DNA of 64,000 bases from RHLJ01 sp965222205 (GTDB taxonomy: Bacteria; Bacteroidota; Rhodothermia; Balneolales; Balneolaceae). The translations under genes and the position numbers were made by a program. The notes beneath the pieces are model-generated. The model did not search any database. It was not told the DNA's origin and was given only the letters and a program-made list of their open reading frames with translations. Positions 35,807 through 44,549 of this stretch are shown piece by piece. Every line of letters starts with the position of its first letter. Positions within the stretch are counted from its first letter, which is position 1. Location of the stretch: NCBI GenBank assembly GCA_965222205.1, contig OZ244932.1, positions 372,001 to 436,000 of the forward strand. Direction: 5' to 3'.

Positions 35807-38125
35807 ATGCGTCGACTTGCTGCCATTATGTTTACTGATATTGTGGGGTACTCTGCATTAATGCAGAATAATGAGGAGGCTGCACTAAGGATCAGATCTA
35901 GACATCGGGAAGTTTTTAAAAGAGGGCACGAAGAATTTAATGGTACAATTGTCCAGTATTTTGGGGATGGAACTCTCAGTTTTTTTGAAAGTGCTGTTGA
36001 TGCCGTTTCGTGCGCAATTGAATTACAGAAAGAGTTAATCGGCGGAGAGGTTGAAGTACCGGTAAGAATAGGACTTCATTTGGGTGATATTTTTTATGAT
36101 GGAATAGAAATATTCGGAGACGGTGTGAATGTTGCAGCTCGTGTAGAAGAAATCAGTCAACAGGGGGCTGTGCTCATATCTGAGAACATAAATAAAGAGC
36201 TAAAAAATCATTCAACAATAGAAACGGTATCACTTGGGAAATTTGAGTTTAAAAATATTTCTGATCCGATAGAAGTTTATGCGGTTTCAAAGAATGGATT
36301 AGTTATTCCTGATTCTACTCAACTTCCTCAGAATATATCAGATAATAAATCCGTAGCTGTTCTTCCTTTTGAAAATCTTAGTCCATCCAAAACACATGAG
36401 TACTTAAGTGACGGAATTACTGAAGAAGTGATAAATGCTCTTTCAAAAATTAAGAAGCTGAAGGTGACCTCAAGAACATCTTCTTTTCACTTTAAAGGAA
36501 AAAATCTGAGCCTTAATGAGATAGGAAACAAACTTAAGGTATCTACTATTGTGGTTGGTAGTGTACGTTTGGTTGGTAATCAAATGAGGGTTTCTACCCA
36601 ACTCATAGATGTAAACGAAGATTACAGTTTTTGGTCGGAGACTTTTGACCGAACCTTAGAGAATATTTTTGCAGTTCAGGATGAAATAAGCTTAATCATT
36701 GCCGAACGTTTGAGAGAACATTTGGGCGATTTTCTGATCGATAATACACTGGCGGTACAACCTGAAGTTTCCGTAGAAGGATATAAGGCGTATTTAAAGA
36801 GCAGGTATTATTTGTTGAAAATGAACGCAAGGGATATAGAAAACGGATTGAAAATTCTTCGGGATGTAACTGATGAGTTCCCAAACTATGTTTATGGTTG
36901 GCTGGGAATGCATATGGGCTTTGTGTTAAAGGGTACCCTTGGACTTACGCCGGCGGCTCAGGCTTTTGAGGAAGGGGAAGAATACTTAAAAAAAGCGATT
37001 GAATTAGACCCTGATTTACCCGAATGTCAATTACAATTAGCCTGGATGAGTTTCCTTCAGGATTGGGATCTTAAAGCGACCTATGAGCATTTACAGAAGG
37101 TTCATCAGGAACGCCCGATCGTTGACTATTATCAGACTATGGCTTCTGTTATTATCAGTGAGAAAAAAATTAAAGCTGCTGAACGATATATAAATACCGC
37201 GTTGCAACTGGATCCTTTTTCTGACATTACTCACCATCTGAAAGGATTTGTTTGTTATGTTCAGCAAGATTTTGAACAAGCAATAACCTATTACAAAAAA
37301 AGTATAGAATTAAAACCCGGTGCCGAAGTCTCATATATAGAAATGGGGCAGGCATTGATTTTACTTGGCAAGGAAGAAGAAGCACTTTACCACTTTAAGA
37401 ACTTACCTAATGAAGCTTCATCATTGGTGAAAACAGGTGGAATAGTACTTGCTCAGGCTGCTTTGGGAAATATAGGTTTAGCACAATCAGAAATGAAGAG
37501 TATCCAACTAGCACTTCAATCTGATGAAATTGAACGAGCTCTGAATTTTTTAATTCTCATAGAAACCGTTTCAGGAAATATTGATCAGGCTCTAGACTAT
37601 GTAGAGCAGGCGGTTACCTACCGATTACCTATGCTGATGTACCTCAATGTTGATCCTTTTCTAAAACCTTTGTTTGATAATGAACGGTTTCAGGAATTGA
37701 TGAGCTCACTTCCAAAACCGGTTGATGAACATCCTTTGGAAGAGGTTTCCTATAAGAAATCACTAATGTCAGATGATGATCTTGAACAATACAGGAAACA
37801 ATTATCAAAAGTGATGAGTAAAGAAAAGCCATTTTTAGATCCTTATCTTACCCTTCGTGATTTGGCAGAAAAACTTGGAATCCCCGCTAATTATCTTTCT
37901 CAATTATTGAACAAGGGGTTCGATCAAAATTTCTCAGAATTTGTAAACAACTATCGTTTAGAGCATTTCAAAAGAGAAGTTCAAAAACCTGAAAAACAGA
38001 ATTTCACCTTGCTTGCGATAGCTTTTGAATCCGGATTCAATTCTAAAACTGTATTTAACAGCTTCTTTAAGAAAAGTACGGGAACTACTCCCAGTAAGTA
38101 TTTGAAATCCGTACGTCAACTATAA
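35807..38125 (+). CDS. Class III cyclase-TolB/FlgO-like-TPR-AraC fusion regulator
   Basis: A 772-aa cytosolic protein of four parts. Residues 1-165 are a class III nucleotide cyclase domain with metal aspartates D11 (FTDIVGYS) and D54 (YFGDGT) and the GVNVAARVE motif; the usual substrate-selecting lysine is Q50. Residues about 178-310 are TolB/FlgO-like (SVAVLPFENLSP, DGITEEVINALS). Residues about 330-620 hold TPR repeats. Residues about 665-772 are an AraC-type DNA-binding domain (FDQNFSEFVNNYRLEHFK, FESGFNSKTVF). It may sense or make a nucleotide and control genes nearby; the regulon is unknown. Confidence 0.88.
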   Translation: MRRLAAIMFTDIVGYSALMQNNEEAALRIRSRHREVFKRGHEEFNGTIVQYFGDGTLSFFESAVDAVSCAIELQKELIGGEVEVPVRIGLHLGDIFYDGIEIFGDGVNVAARVEEISQQGAVLISENINKELKNHSTIETVSLGKFEFKNISDPIEVYAVSKNGLVIPDSTQLPQNISDNKSVAVLPFENLSPSKTHEYLSDGITEEVINALSKIKKLKVTSRTSSFHFKGKNLSLNEIGNKLKVSTIVVGSVRLVGNQMRVSTQLIDVNEDYSFWSETFDRTLENIFAVQDEISLIIAERLREHLGDFLIDNTLAVQPEVSVEGYKAYLKSRYYLLKMNARDIENGLKILRDVTDEFPNYVYGWLGMHMGFVLKGTLGLTPAAQAFEEGEEYLKKAIELDPDLPECQLQLAWMSFLQDWDLKATYEHLQKVHQERPIVDYYQTMASVIISEKKIKAAERYINTALQLDPFSDITHHLKGFVCYVQQDFEQAITYYKKSIELKPGAEVSYIEMGQALILLGKEEEALYHFKNLPNEASSLVKTGGIVLAQAALGNIGLAQSEMKSIQLALQSDEIERALNFLILIETVSGNIDQALDYVEQAVTYRLPMLMYLNVDPFLKPLFDNERFQELMSSLPKPVDEHPLEEVSYKKSLMSDDDLEQYRKQLSKVMSKEKPFLDPYLTLRDLAEKLGIPANYLSQLLNKGFDQNFSEFVNNYRLEHFKREVQKPEKQNFTLLAIAFESGFNSKTVFNSFFKKSTGTTPSKYLKSVRQL

Positions 38126-38196
38126 GTTCGGGTTTATGAACTCGAACGTTCCGGGTTTCCTGTAGTCATAAGTTGGTTTCAGAAATTAAAACCAAC
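38126..38196. other. Two hairpins between the AraC-fusion and oxidoreductase genes
   Basis: The first stem pairs 38126-38130 (GTTCG) with 38143-38147 (CGAAC) and three more inner pairs. The second pairs GTTGGTTT (38172-38179) with AAACCAAC (38189-38196). Neither is followed by a T run. The second, 17 bp before the oxidoreductase start, could be an operator. Confidence 0.45.
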
Positions 38197-38212
38197 ATAA
38201 AATACCTCAATT

Positions 38213-39214
38213 ATGACTACAACAATGAATGCCATTATATCGACGGGATATGGATCACCCGATGTTTTGAAATATGGAGTAGCAGAAAAACCAGTACCTG
38301 GAGCAGGCGAAATCCTTATCAAAATCCATACAACGTCAGTAACAAAGGCTCATACAATGATTCGTACCGGATTTCCCTTGATCGGGAGATTTTTTATGGG
38401 GCTGTTAAAACCGAAAAACCCAATTTCAGGAACTGATTTCGCAGGTGAAATCGTGGCTCTTGGAAGTAATGCCAATAAATTCTCAGTGGGAGAAAAAGTA
38501 TTCGGTTCTACTGATATAGATGGCGGGACCTATGCAGAGTACGTGAAGGTTTCTCAGGAAGGGGTAATACTTGGCATGCCGCAAAACCTAACTTATTCCC
38601 AAGCTACTGCCATTATTGACGGGGCCACTACGGCCGTTCCATTTTTAGTGGAACATGCTCAAATCAAAAAGGGACAAATGATTTTAATTAATGGAGCATC
38701 AGGCAGTATTGGAACTGCTGCTGTTCAATTAGCTAAACATTTCGGTGCTCATGTCACCGGAGTGTGTAGTTCTTCAAATATTGATATGGTGAAGTTGATA
38801 GGAGCTGATGAAGTGATCGACTACACCAAATATGATTTCACTAAAGAGGAGAAAAAATACGATATCATTTTTGATACCGTAGGCAAATCCACTTTTAAAG
38901 ATGCTCAAGAAGTACTAACAGAAAAGGGAATATATATGAGTCCTGTACTAGGGTTAAGGATGTTGATGGATATGATTAAAACATCTAAATCAAAAGGTAA
39001 AAAAGCAATTTTTGCTGCTACTGGATTGGGAGATAATAAGTCTAAGATGAAGTTCTTTAAAATTATCAGAGACTTGCTAGAACAAGGTATTCTGAAGCCA
39101 GTAATAGACCGAACCTATCGGTTACCACAAGTTGCTGAAGCACATCGATATGTTGAAAAAGGACACAAGAAGGGAAATGTAGTAATTAACGTAGCAGGAG
39201 AAGAAAATGACTGA
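38213..39214 (+). CDS. NAD(P)-dependent medium-chain oxidoreductase (quinone oxidoreductase-like)
   Basis: A 333-aa MDR-family enzyme. It has a GroES-like N-terminal part with SGTDFAGEIVALG, and the dinucleotide motif INGASGSIGTAAVQLAKHFG near residue 160. VIDYTKYDF and a C-terminal RTYRLPQVAEAHRYVEKGHK follow. The zinc ligands of classical alcohol dehydrogenases are not visible, which fits the quinone oxidoreductase branch. It overlaps the DUF4386 gene by 8 bp, a pairing seen repeatedly in Bacteroidota. Confidence 0.9.
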   Translation: MTTTMNAIISTGYGSPDVLKYGVAEKPVPGAGEILIKIHTTSVTKAHTMIRTGFPLIGRFFMGLLKPKNPISGTDFAGEIVALGSNANKFSVGEKVFGSTDIDGGTYAEYVKVSQEGVILGMPQNLTYSQATAIIDGATTAVPFLVEHAQIKKGQMILINGASGSIGTAAVQLAKHFGAHVTGVCSSSNIDMVKLIGADEVIDYTKYDFTKEEKKYDIIFDTVGKSTFKDAQEVLTEKGIYMSPVLGLRMLMDMIKTSKSKGKKAIFAATGLGDNKSKMKFFKIIRDLLEQGILKPVIDRTYRLPQVAEAHRYVEKGHKKGNVVINVAGEEND

Positions 39215-39920
39215 TTACAGTAACCAAAAGAAATATGGGCGAATTGCCGGGGTTTTATATCTTGTTATCATTATAAGCGGGATCTTTAGTGAAGGAGTTG
39301 TTCGATCAAGTTTAGTCATAGATGGGAATACTCAGGCAACCATTGAAAATATCGCCAACTCTGAGATGTTATTCAGGCTCGGTTTCGCCAGTGATATATT
39401 CATGGTTCTGGCTGATATCAGTTTAGCATTGGTCTTTTACTTAATGTTTAGGCATATAAGCAATTCATTGTCATTATTGGCTGCTATGCTTCGATTTGTT
39501 CAGGCCTTAATCATAGGGGTAAACCTGATGAATCATTTTGGTGTAATCCTGGTAATTAATTCCAACGATTTGGCAACTGCGTTTGATTCGGATCAACTGA
39601 GCAGTTCAGTCATGTTTCTAATGGAAGCTCATTCTTATGGGTACTTACTAAGCGGGATATTCTTTGGATTCAGCTGTATGGTTTTGAGTTATCTGATTAA
39701 AAGGTCGGAATATCTTCCATCTATTTTCGCACTACTGATTGGAGTTTCCGGATTCTTATATATTACAGATAGCTTTACCCAATTTATATTTCCTAATTTT
39801 TCTTCACTTACAGAAGTACTGGTAATTATATCTGCCATCATATCTGAAATCAGTTTTGCAGTTTGGTTAACGGTAAAAGGGGCAACATCACCAAAAACAA
39901 AAAAAGCCACTGATAATTAA
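39207..39920 (+). CDS. DUF4386 family membrane protein
   Basis: A 237-aa integral membrane protein with about six hydrophobic segments. It starts with KKYGRIAGVLYLVIIISGIF, the typical DUF4386 entry, and has FYLMFRHISNSLSLLAAMLR. The family is of unknown function and is often next to oxidoreductase or regulator genes. Here it overlaps the oxidoreductase gene, so the two are translationally coupled. Confidence 0.88.
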   Translation: MTDYSNQKKYGRIAGVLYLVIIISGIFSEGVVRSSLVIDGNTQATIENIANSEMLFRLGFASDIFMVLADISLALVFYLMFRHISNSLSLLAAMLRFVQALIIGVNLMNHFGVILVINSNDLATAFDSDQLSSSVMFLMEAHSYGYLLSGIFFGFSCMVLSYLIKRSEYLPSIFALLIGVSGFLYITDSFTQFIFPNFSSLTEVLVIISAIISEISFAVWLTVKGATSPKTKKATDN

Positions 39921-39931
39921 TCAGCGGCTTT
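39903..39931. terminator. Bidirectional terminator-like hairpin
   Basis: AAAGCC and CTGAT (39903-39914) pair with ATCAG and GGCTTT (39920-39931), with one A/C mismatch and a short AT loop. It includes the DUF4386 stop codon. It sits between that gene and the convergent azurin gene, with A-rich and T-containing flanks. Confidence 0.65.
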
Positions 39932-39950
39932 AGCAAAAGTCTTGTAAAAC

Positions 39951-40409
39951 TTACTCTACAATCAACTTGCCTTGCATAAGGGCGTAGTGTCCGGGGAAGC
40001 TACAGATGAAGTCGTATTCACCAGCTTCAGGGGCAGTAAACTCGATGGTTGTTTCTTCTCCACCTCCAATTAAGGCCGTATAAGCAATAATTTGCTCAGT
40101 ACTTTCGGGAATGTATTCGTTGTCCCGCGCCTTCATTGCTTCGGTTGCAAATGCTTTTACATCTGTACCTGCTGCAAGAAGCACCCAGTTATGGCCCATT
40201 GCTGCTTTAGGAAGTTTACCCGTATGCTTTAAAGTAAGCGTTACGGTTTCTCCCGCTTTTACTTTGATTTCAGAAAGATTAAATCTCATCTGGTCATTTC
40301 CTTCGATAACAACTTCTGTCTCAATAGAAGTTGTTTCGGGAGTAAGATCAGATGCATTAAATGGATTGCTGATAAAAAGCACCATTAGCATTGAAATGAA
40401 AAAATTCAT
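39951..40409 (-). CDS. azu: Azurin-type blue copper protein
   Basis: A 152-aa protein starting at the ATG at 40409; the open frame reaches 40568, but the upstream part runs into the divergent sigma-factor gene and lacks a signal peptide. The N-terminus has a hydrophobic signal (ISMLMVLFISNPFNA). The azurin domain shows the copper ligands in MGHNWV (His) and FICSFPGHYALMQG (Cys, His, Met), with LKHTGKLPKAAMGHN before them. Azurins are periplasmic one-electron carriers for respiration or stress. It is divergent from an ECF sigma gene, 157 bp away. Confidence 0.93.
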   Translation of the reverse strand: MNFFISMLMVLFISNPFNASDLTPETTSIETEVVIEGNDQMRFNLSEIKVKAGETVTLTLKHTGKLPKAAMGHNWVLLAAGTDVKAFATEAMKARDNEYIPESTEQIIAYTALIGGGEETTIEFTAPEAGEYDFICSFPGHYALMQGKLIVE

Positions 40410-40566
40410 AATTCCTCTATAATTTTGATGAATATTACATTCATAAAAGTTGTGATTATAATGTGAAGATAATGTGAATTTCTGAGAATGTAGGGTTAAG
40501 AATTCAATCTGTTTTTTTGCTAAATAAATGAACCTTTTTATTTCTACTACGACTCTATTATTAGTC

Positions 40567-41124
40567 ATGAAAAAAGAAGAAAAACATATTCCGAATGACT
40601 ATCTGGTAACGCGATATCAGGAAGGGGATAAGCAGGCACTCAAACATCTGATTAAGCAGTTTCATCCAAGGCTAGAGCAGCAGATTTTGTCTCAGACCCG
40701 GGATAAAGCATCGCTTGAAGATTTGGTGCAGGAAAGTTGGTATGCCATCATTGCGGGCCTTTCAAAGGTTACTTTGAGAATCAATTTTGAGGTTTGGGCG
40801 CTAAGCATTGCGAGAAGAAAAGCCGTTGACTGGATTCGTGAGCAGCAAAGAACTCGCAAAAGAGCACTGCTTCTTGTACACGAAGAAGGGAATACTCCTA
40901 CCGAAGAAGACGCTCTGGACATTATTCTTGAACGTAAAGCCCGGCTTAAGTTGGCAATTAAAGGTCTGCCTCATTCTCAACGAATAGTATTGACCATGTT
41001 TTACCTGGAAAACTATTCGGTGCAGGAGATATCTGATGTATTAAGAATCTCCCCAGGAACGGTAAAATCCAGATTATTCAATGCAAGAGAACATCTGAAA
41101 GAAATTTTTAATCCAAACAAGTAG
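40567..41124 (+). CDS. ECF-type RNA polymerase sigma factor
   Basis: A 185-aa sigma-70-family factor. The start chosen is the ATG at 40567 (MKKEEKHIPNDYL); an upstream ATG at 40528 adds a hydrophobic stretch not expected in this family. Region 2 includes ASLEDLVQESWYAIIAG and WALSIARRKAVDWIRE. Region 4 has LPHSQRIVLTMFYLENYS and ISPGTVKSRLFNAREHL. It lies 9 bp before a DUF6768 membrane protein, which probably acts as its partner or anti-sigma. The divergent azurin gene is a possible target. Confidence 0.9.
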   Translation: MKKEEKHIPNDYLVTRYQEGDKQALKHLIKQFHPRLEQQILSQTRDKASLEDLVQESWYAIIAGLSKVTLRINFEVWALSIARRKAVDWIREQQRTRKRALLLVHEEGNTPTEEDALDIILERKARLKLAIKGLPHSQRIVLTMFYLENYSVQEISDVLRISPGTVKSRLFNAREHLKEIFNPNK

Positions 41125-41133
41125 GTGAATATC

Positions 41134-41517
41134 ATGAAAAAAGAAGATATCGATAAGCTAATCGAAGAATCACTAAACAAAGAAGATGCCCAGTTTTATA
41201 ACGATCTTGATGAACAGGGAATGTTTAAACAGTGGGGAGGACTCTACAGTGGCAAACTTGGAAAATGGGCCATAGTGGTAACAACTTTTCAGATTATTAT
41301 CACACTTCTGGCTTTTTGGTTTGGCTACAAATTTTTCACCGTTCAAGACAATATTCTAATGGCGAAATATGGAGTAGGCTTGCTAATTGGTGTGATTATG
41401 AATGGCTTGCTTAAACAATGGCACTGGATGCAAATGGACAAAAACTCCATTCTCTTAGAAATGAAACGCCTCGAATTTCAGGTGGCAGTACTTACAGAGA
41501 AGTTGTCTGGAAAGTAA
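41134..41517 (+). CDS. DUF6768 family membrane protein, likely sigma-factor partner
   Basis: A 127-aa protein starting at the ATG at 41134; a GTG at 41125 is also possible. The N-terminus is soluble and acidic (KKEDIDKLIEESLNKEDAQF), with GLYSGKLGKWA after it. Two membrane helices (VVTTFQIIITLLAFWFGY and YGVGLLIGVIMNGLL) and a coiled tail follow. DUF6768 proteins are commonly found next to ECF sigma genes in Bacteroidota. An anti-sigma role is an inference. Confidence 0.82.
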   Translation: MKKEDIDKLIEESLNKEDAQFYNDLDEQGMFKQWGGLYSGKLGKWAIVVTTFQIIITLLAFWFGYKFFTVQDNILMAKYGVGLLIGVIMNGLLKQWHWMQMDKNSILLEMKRLEFQVAVLTEKLSGK

Positions 41518-41532
41518 AAAGGCAGCGGTAAG

Positions 41533-42327
41533 TTATTTTACAATAACGGAACCTGGGCAACTTCCATCATTAGCCGGATTTTCATAATTACATTCGTAGT
41601 AATAATATTCGATATCAGTTAGTGCCAGGTAAGACATCCATGCATTAATTAATTCTGATTTAAGAGAATGGTCAATATCTTTAATAAATAGAAAAGTGAA
41701 TGATTCTCCATAATGGGACTTGGCTCCAAAGCGCTGTACAACCGGGCTTCCTTGCACTATTTCTCCAACCATAATATCATTTATCTTAAGACTCCAGCTC
41801 CCTCCAAAGGGGTAATGATTCCAAACCGTTTCTCCATCGGCTTTTTCTTTTTGAACGTTAGGCCCCCATACTTCAAGAGCTGTAAAACGGAAGGAAGATT
41901 CGTTAAAAAATACGGTCGCATCTTCAACCAGTCCTTCCACAAACCCAAGAACACTATCAGAACCTGCTTCGGTCAAATTCAGGATAAACTCATCGGCATT
42001 AAAATCTTCATTGAACTTTGCAGACGCGCTTAGAGCGTATTTCCGAAGGCTGATGGGATTAGTATATGCATCATTTTTAGTAAACGAAGGTGCTTTAAAA
42101 AAACCGGTATTAACATGTAGCGCACCATTCGAATAATTCAAAGACACTTTTTTTCCTGAATCCGGTTCTATGTAGAAATATCCATTCTGGCGGATGAGTT
42201 CCAGTTTGTCAACAGCTTCATCAGGGTTTCCAGAATATTGATAGGGGTAAGGGTGCACAACGGTTTTGAACGAACATCCCGAAGACAAAAGAAGAAAAGG
42301 GGTAATTAAAATTAACAGGTATCTCAA
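41533..42327 (-). CDS. Hypothetical lipoprotein
   Basis: A 264-aa protein with a lipoprotein signal (LLILITPFLLLSSGCSFKT, lipobox cysteine at 18). The rest is soluble, beta-rich and without a motif I can assign (for example FIEPDSGKKV-like turns and WNHYPFGGSWSLKIND). It ends with a cysteine pair (CNYENPANDGSC) that may form a disulfide. It is convergent with the DUF6768 gene, 15 bp between stops, and divergent from pheA. Confidence 0.75.
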   Translation of the reverse strand: MRYLLILITPFLLLSSGCSFKTVVHPYPYQYSGNPDEAVDKLELIRQNGYFYIEPDSGKKVSLNYSNGALHVNTGFFKAPSFTKNDAYTNPISLRKYALSASAKFNEDFNADEFILNLTEAGSDSVLGFVEGLVEDATVFFNESSFRFTALEVWGPNVQKEKADGETVWNHYPFGGSWSLKINDIMVGEIVQGSPVVQRFGAKSHYGESFTFLFIKDIDHSLKSELINAWMSYLALTDIEYYYYECNYENPANDGSCPGSVIVK

Positions 42328-42445
42328 AACCTTTTTTTACTATTTACCAATAATTCAGCCTGATTTCAACACTCAGAGAAAAATCATTCAATTTCTTGCC
42401 AATCTTACTACCTTCAGCGTTCACACTCATTCATGTTGATTAGTT

Positions 42446-43582
42446 ATGAAGAAAGAACTGGAGTTTATTCGAAAAAGACTCGACGATATTGATCGCTCTA
42501 TTATAAAATCTCTCGCAGAACGGCAGGTACTTGTAAAAGAAGTGTCTTCCTTTAAGCTGGAAACCAATACGGGAATCCGGGATTTAGAGCGGGAAGAAAA
42601 ACTGTTAAATAAAATCCGTGACATAGCTGCTGAAGTTGGATTAGACCGCTATTATGCAGAACATCTCTTTCGCGAAATTATTACCAACTCCGTTCGCTTT
42701 CAGACTCATTCTCTGGTGGATCATCAAAACAAAAACGATGCTAATTCAATCCGCGTGAGTTACCAGGGCACTGATGGAGCATATAGTCACCTTGCTGCAG
42801 TCCGGCATTTTAGCGAGCGTTTTGAGCATGTAGATTGCTATGGCTATGATACCTTCGAGGAAGCTGCAAAAGCAGTAAAAGAGCAGCATGTAGATTATGC
42901 CGTTCTTCCTATTGAGAATACTACGGCGGGATCAATTAATGACACGTATGATATTTTAGGTCAATCTGAGCTGCATATTGTAGGAGAAGAAATTATCAAA
43001 GTAGTGCACTGTTTGCTCGCTGTAGAGCAGGTGGAAATATCTCAGATCAGGAGAATTCTGTCTCACCCCAAAGCGATTGAGCAGTGTACTCATTTTCTTG
43101 CTAAGCTCCCCCGGTGTACGGTAGAATCGTACCTTGATACAGCGATTTCGGCAAAGAAAGTATTGGAAGATGGCGATCTGTCACAGGCCGCAATTGCCGG
43201 TGCACATGCAGCTGATCACTATGGATTACATGTAATTGCTCATGATATCGCCAATCAAAAAGAGAATTTTACTCGATTTGTGGTGGTTTCACCAAACTCG
43301 GTCGAGGTTGATTTGCAGATTCCATGTAAAACGTCTCTTATGATGGTTACTTCTCACAACGAAGGGTCACTTGTCGAGTGTCTGAATGTACTTCATAGAC
43401 ATGGAATCAATGTTTGTAAACTGGAATCCCGCCCACGAATTAACGAGCCATTCAGGTACTCGTTCTATATTGATATCGAATCGAATAGTAATGATCCCGA
43501 CATAGCCAAAGCACTCGAAGAGTTATCAGGTGAAGCCGAAGAAGTGAAGGTGTTTGGTTCCTATGCGAAGCAGCTTAGCTGA
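42446..43582 (+). CDS. pheA: Bifunctional chorismate mutase/prephenate dehydratase
   Basis: A 378-aa enzyme of phenylalanine synthesis. Residues about 5-90 are an AroQ chorismate mutase (LDDIDRSIIKSLAERQVLV). Residues about 100-280 are prephenate dehydratase, with YQGTDGAYSHLAA, PIENTTAGSINDTYD and a NFTRFVVV threonine motif. An ACT domain ends the chain (MMVTSHNEGSLVECLNVL, KLESRPR), which in the family gives feedback inhibition by phenylalanine. Its last 8 bp overlap, tail to tail, the oxidase gene. Confidence 0.95.
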   Translation: MKKELEFIRKRLDDIDRSIIKSLAERQVLVKEVSSFKLETNTGIRDLEREEKLLNKIRDIAAEVGLDRYYAEHLFREIITNSVRFQTHSLVDHQNKNDANSIRVSYQGTDGAYSHLAAVRHFSERFEHVDCYGYDTFEEAAKAVKEQHVDYAVLPIENTTAGSINDTYDILGQSELHIVGEEIIKVVHCLLAVEQVEISQIRRILSHPKAIEQCTHFLAKLPRCTVESYLDTAISAKKVLEDGDLSQAAIAGAHAADHYGLHVIAHDIANQKENFTRFVVVSPNSVEVDLQIPCKTSLMMVTSHNEGSLVECLNVLHRHGINVCKLESRPRINEPFRYSFYIDIESNSNDPDIAKALEELSGEAEEVKVFGSYAKQLS

Positions 43583-44531
43583 GAGATTTTCTGACTAGAT
43601 TAAGTACCGAATTAGCACAGCCCCAGGAAACGGTATACCCGGAGCCACCATGGCCATAGTTATGAATAACAGGGAGATTTGGATCTTTTTCGAGCCGAAT
43701 TTCTGATCTTCCCGGACGTAAACCTACTTTGGTTTCCAAAACATCCATTTCCTTCAGTTTTTGCTCATATTCTGAGTTGTAGTCAATAATTCGGGTAGAA
43801 AATTCTGGGTCAGGTTTTGTGGAATCTATACCTGATCTTGCAGAACCACCAAGTATAATTCCATCTTTTCTGGGAATGATATATGCCATTTCTTCTGAGT
43901 TATTCCCAAAGAGGAAATCAGTTGCCATTCCTTTAATAGAACTATCAGGATTAACACGTACTACCTGCCCCTGAATGGGATATATTTGTAAATCTTTGAA
44001 TAGTCCCCTTGCTCCCAATCCCGTACAGTTTATTGTAAGGTCAAATTCATTTAGTTCATCCAAACCTGATATTTCTCTTACCACAATGGTTCCGCCAAGT
44101 GAGTTAAAGTGATTAACTAACCATGGCAGATATACAGGAGTCTCAATTAAAGGGATATTTACGACGTAACCGGAATAGTCTTTTTTATAAAAACCCGAAA
44201 CCGAATCTGAAATGATATGATCCTGAGGAATAGATTCAAGCCACCATGGTTTTTCTGTGGTATTCAAAATAATCGCATAATCGATCATTGATATGCCTGT
44301 AGAAGGGTTTTTTGAAAGCGTTCTGTACTTATTAAAGGACTCCAGACTCCATGCATTTACTTTTTCATAGGGTCGAGCCTCGTAAGGAAACCAAATCGCT
44401 CCCGCAATGGCAGAGGTGGTTTCTTCGGTTTTTTCTTTGGTTACAATCTGAACTTCATATCCCTGTTCAAGAAGAATAATTCCGGTAGTTAACCCGGAAA
44501 CTCCGCACCCAAGTACAGTGATAGATTTCAT
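43575..44531 (-). CDS. FAD-dependent D-amino-acid oxidase-type enzyme
   Basis: A 318-aa flavoprotein of D-amino-acid oxidase length. The FAD-binding Rossmann motif is ITVLGCGVSGLTTGIIL at the N-terminus. The region TSAIAGAIWFPYEARP, the substrate-arginine region GLRPGRSEIRLE and the closing motif NYGHGGSGYTVSWGCA are all typical of the family. Members oxidise D-amino acids or related amines to the oxo acid with release of peroxide. It is 18 bp upstream of the end of the porin-like gene in genome order, convergent with pheA. Confidence 0.9.
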   Translation of the reverse strand: MKSITVLGCGVSGLTTGIILLEQGYEVQIVTKEKTEETTSAIAGAIWFPYEARPYEKVNAWSLESFNKYRTLSKNPSTGISMIDYAIILNTTEKPWWLESIPQDHIISDSVSGFYKKDYSGYVVNIPLIETPVYLPWLVNHFNSLGGTIVVREISGLDELNEFDLTINCTGLGARGLFKDLQIYPIQGQVVRVNPDSSIKGMATDFLFGNNSEEMAYIIPRKDGIILGGSARSGIDSTKPDPEFSTRIIDYNSEYEQKLKEMDVLETKVGLRPGRSEIRLEKDPNLPVIHNYGHGGSGYTVSWGCANSVLNLVRKSLS

Positions 44532-44549
44532 TTGTGTGGTGATTGCTAT

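Noticed and set aside
38173..38436. 87-codon plus-strand frame overlapping the oxidoreductase start
   Set aside because: It is out of frame with the clear oxidoreductase and its start lies within a hairpin arm.
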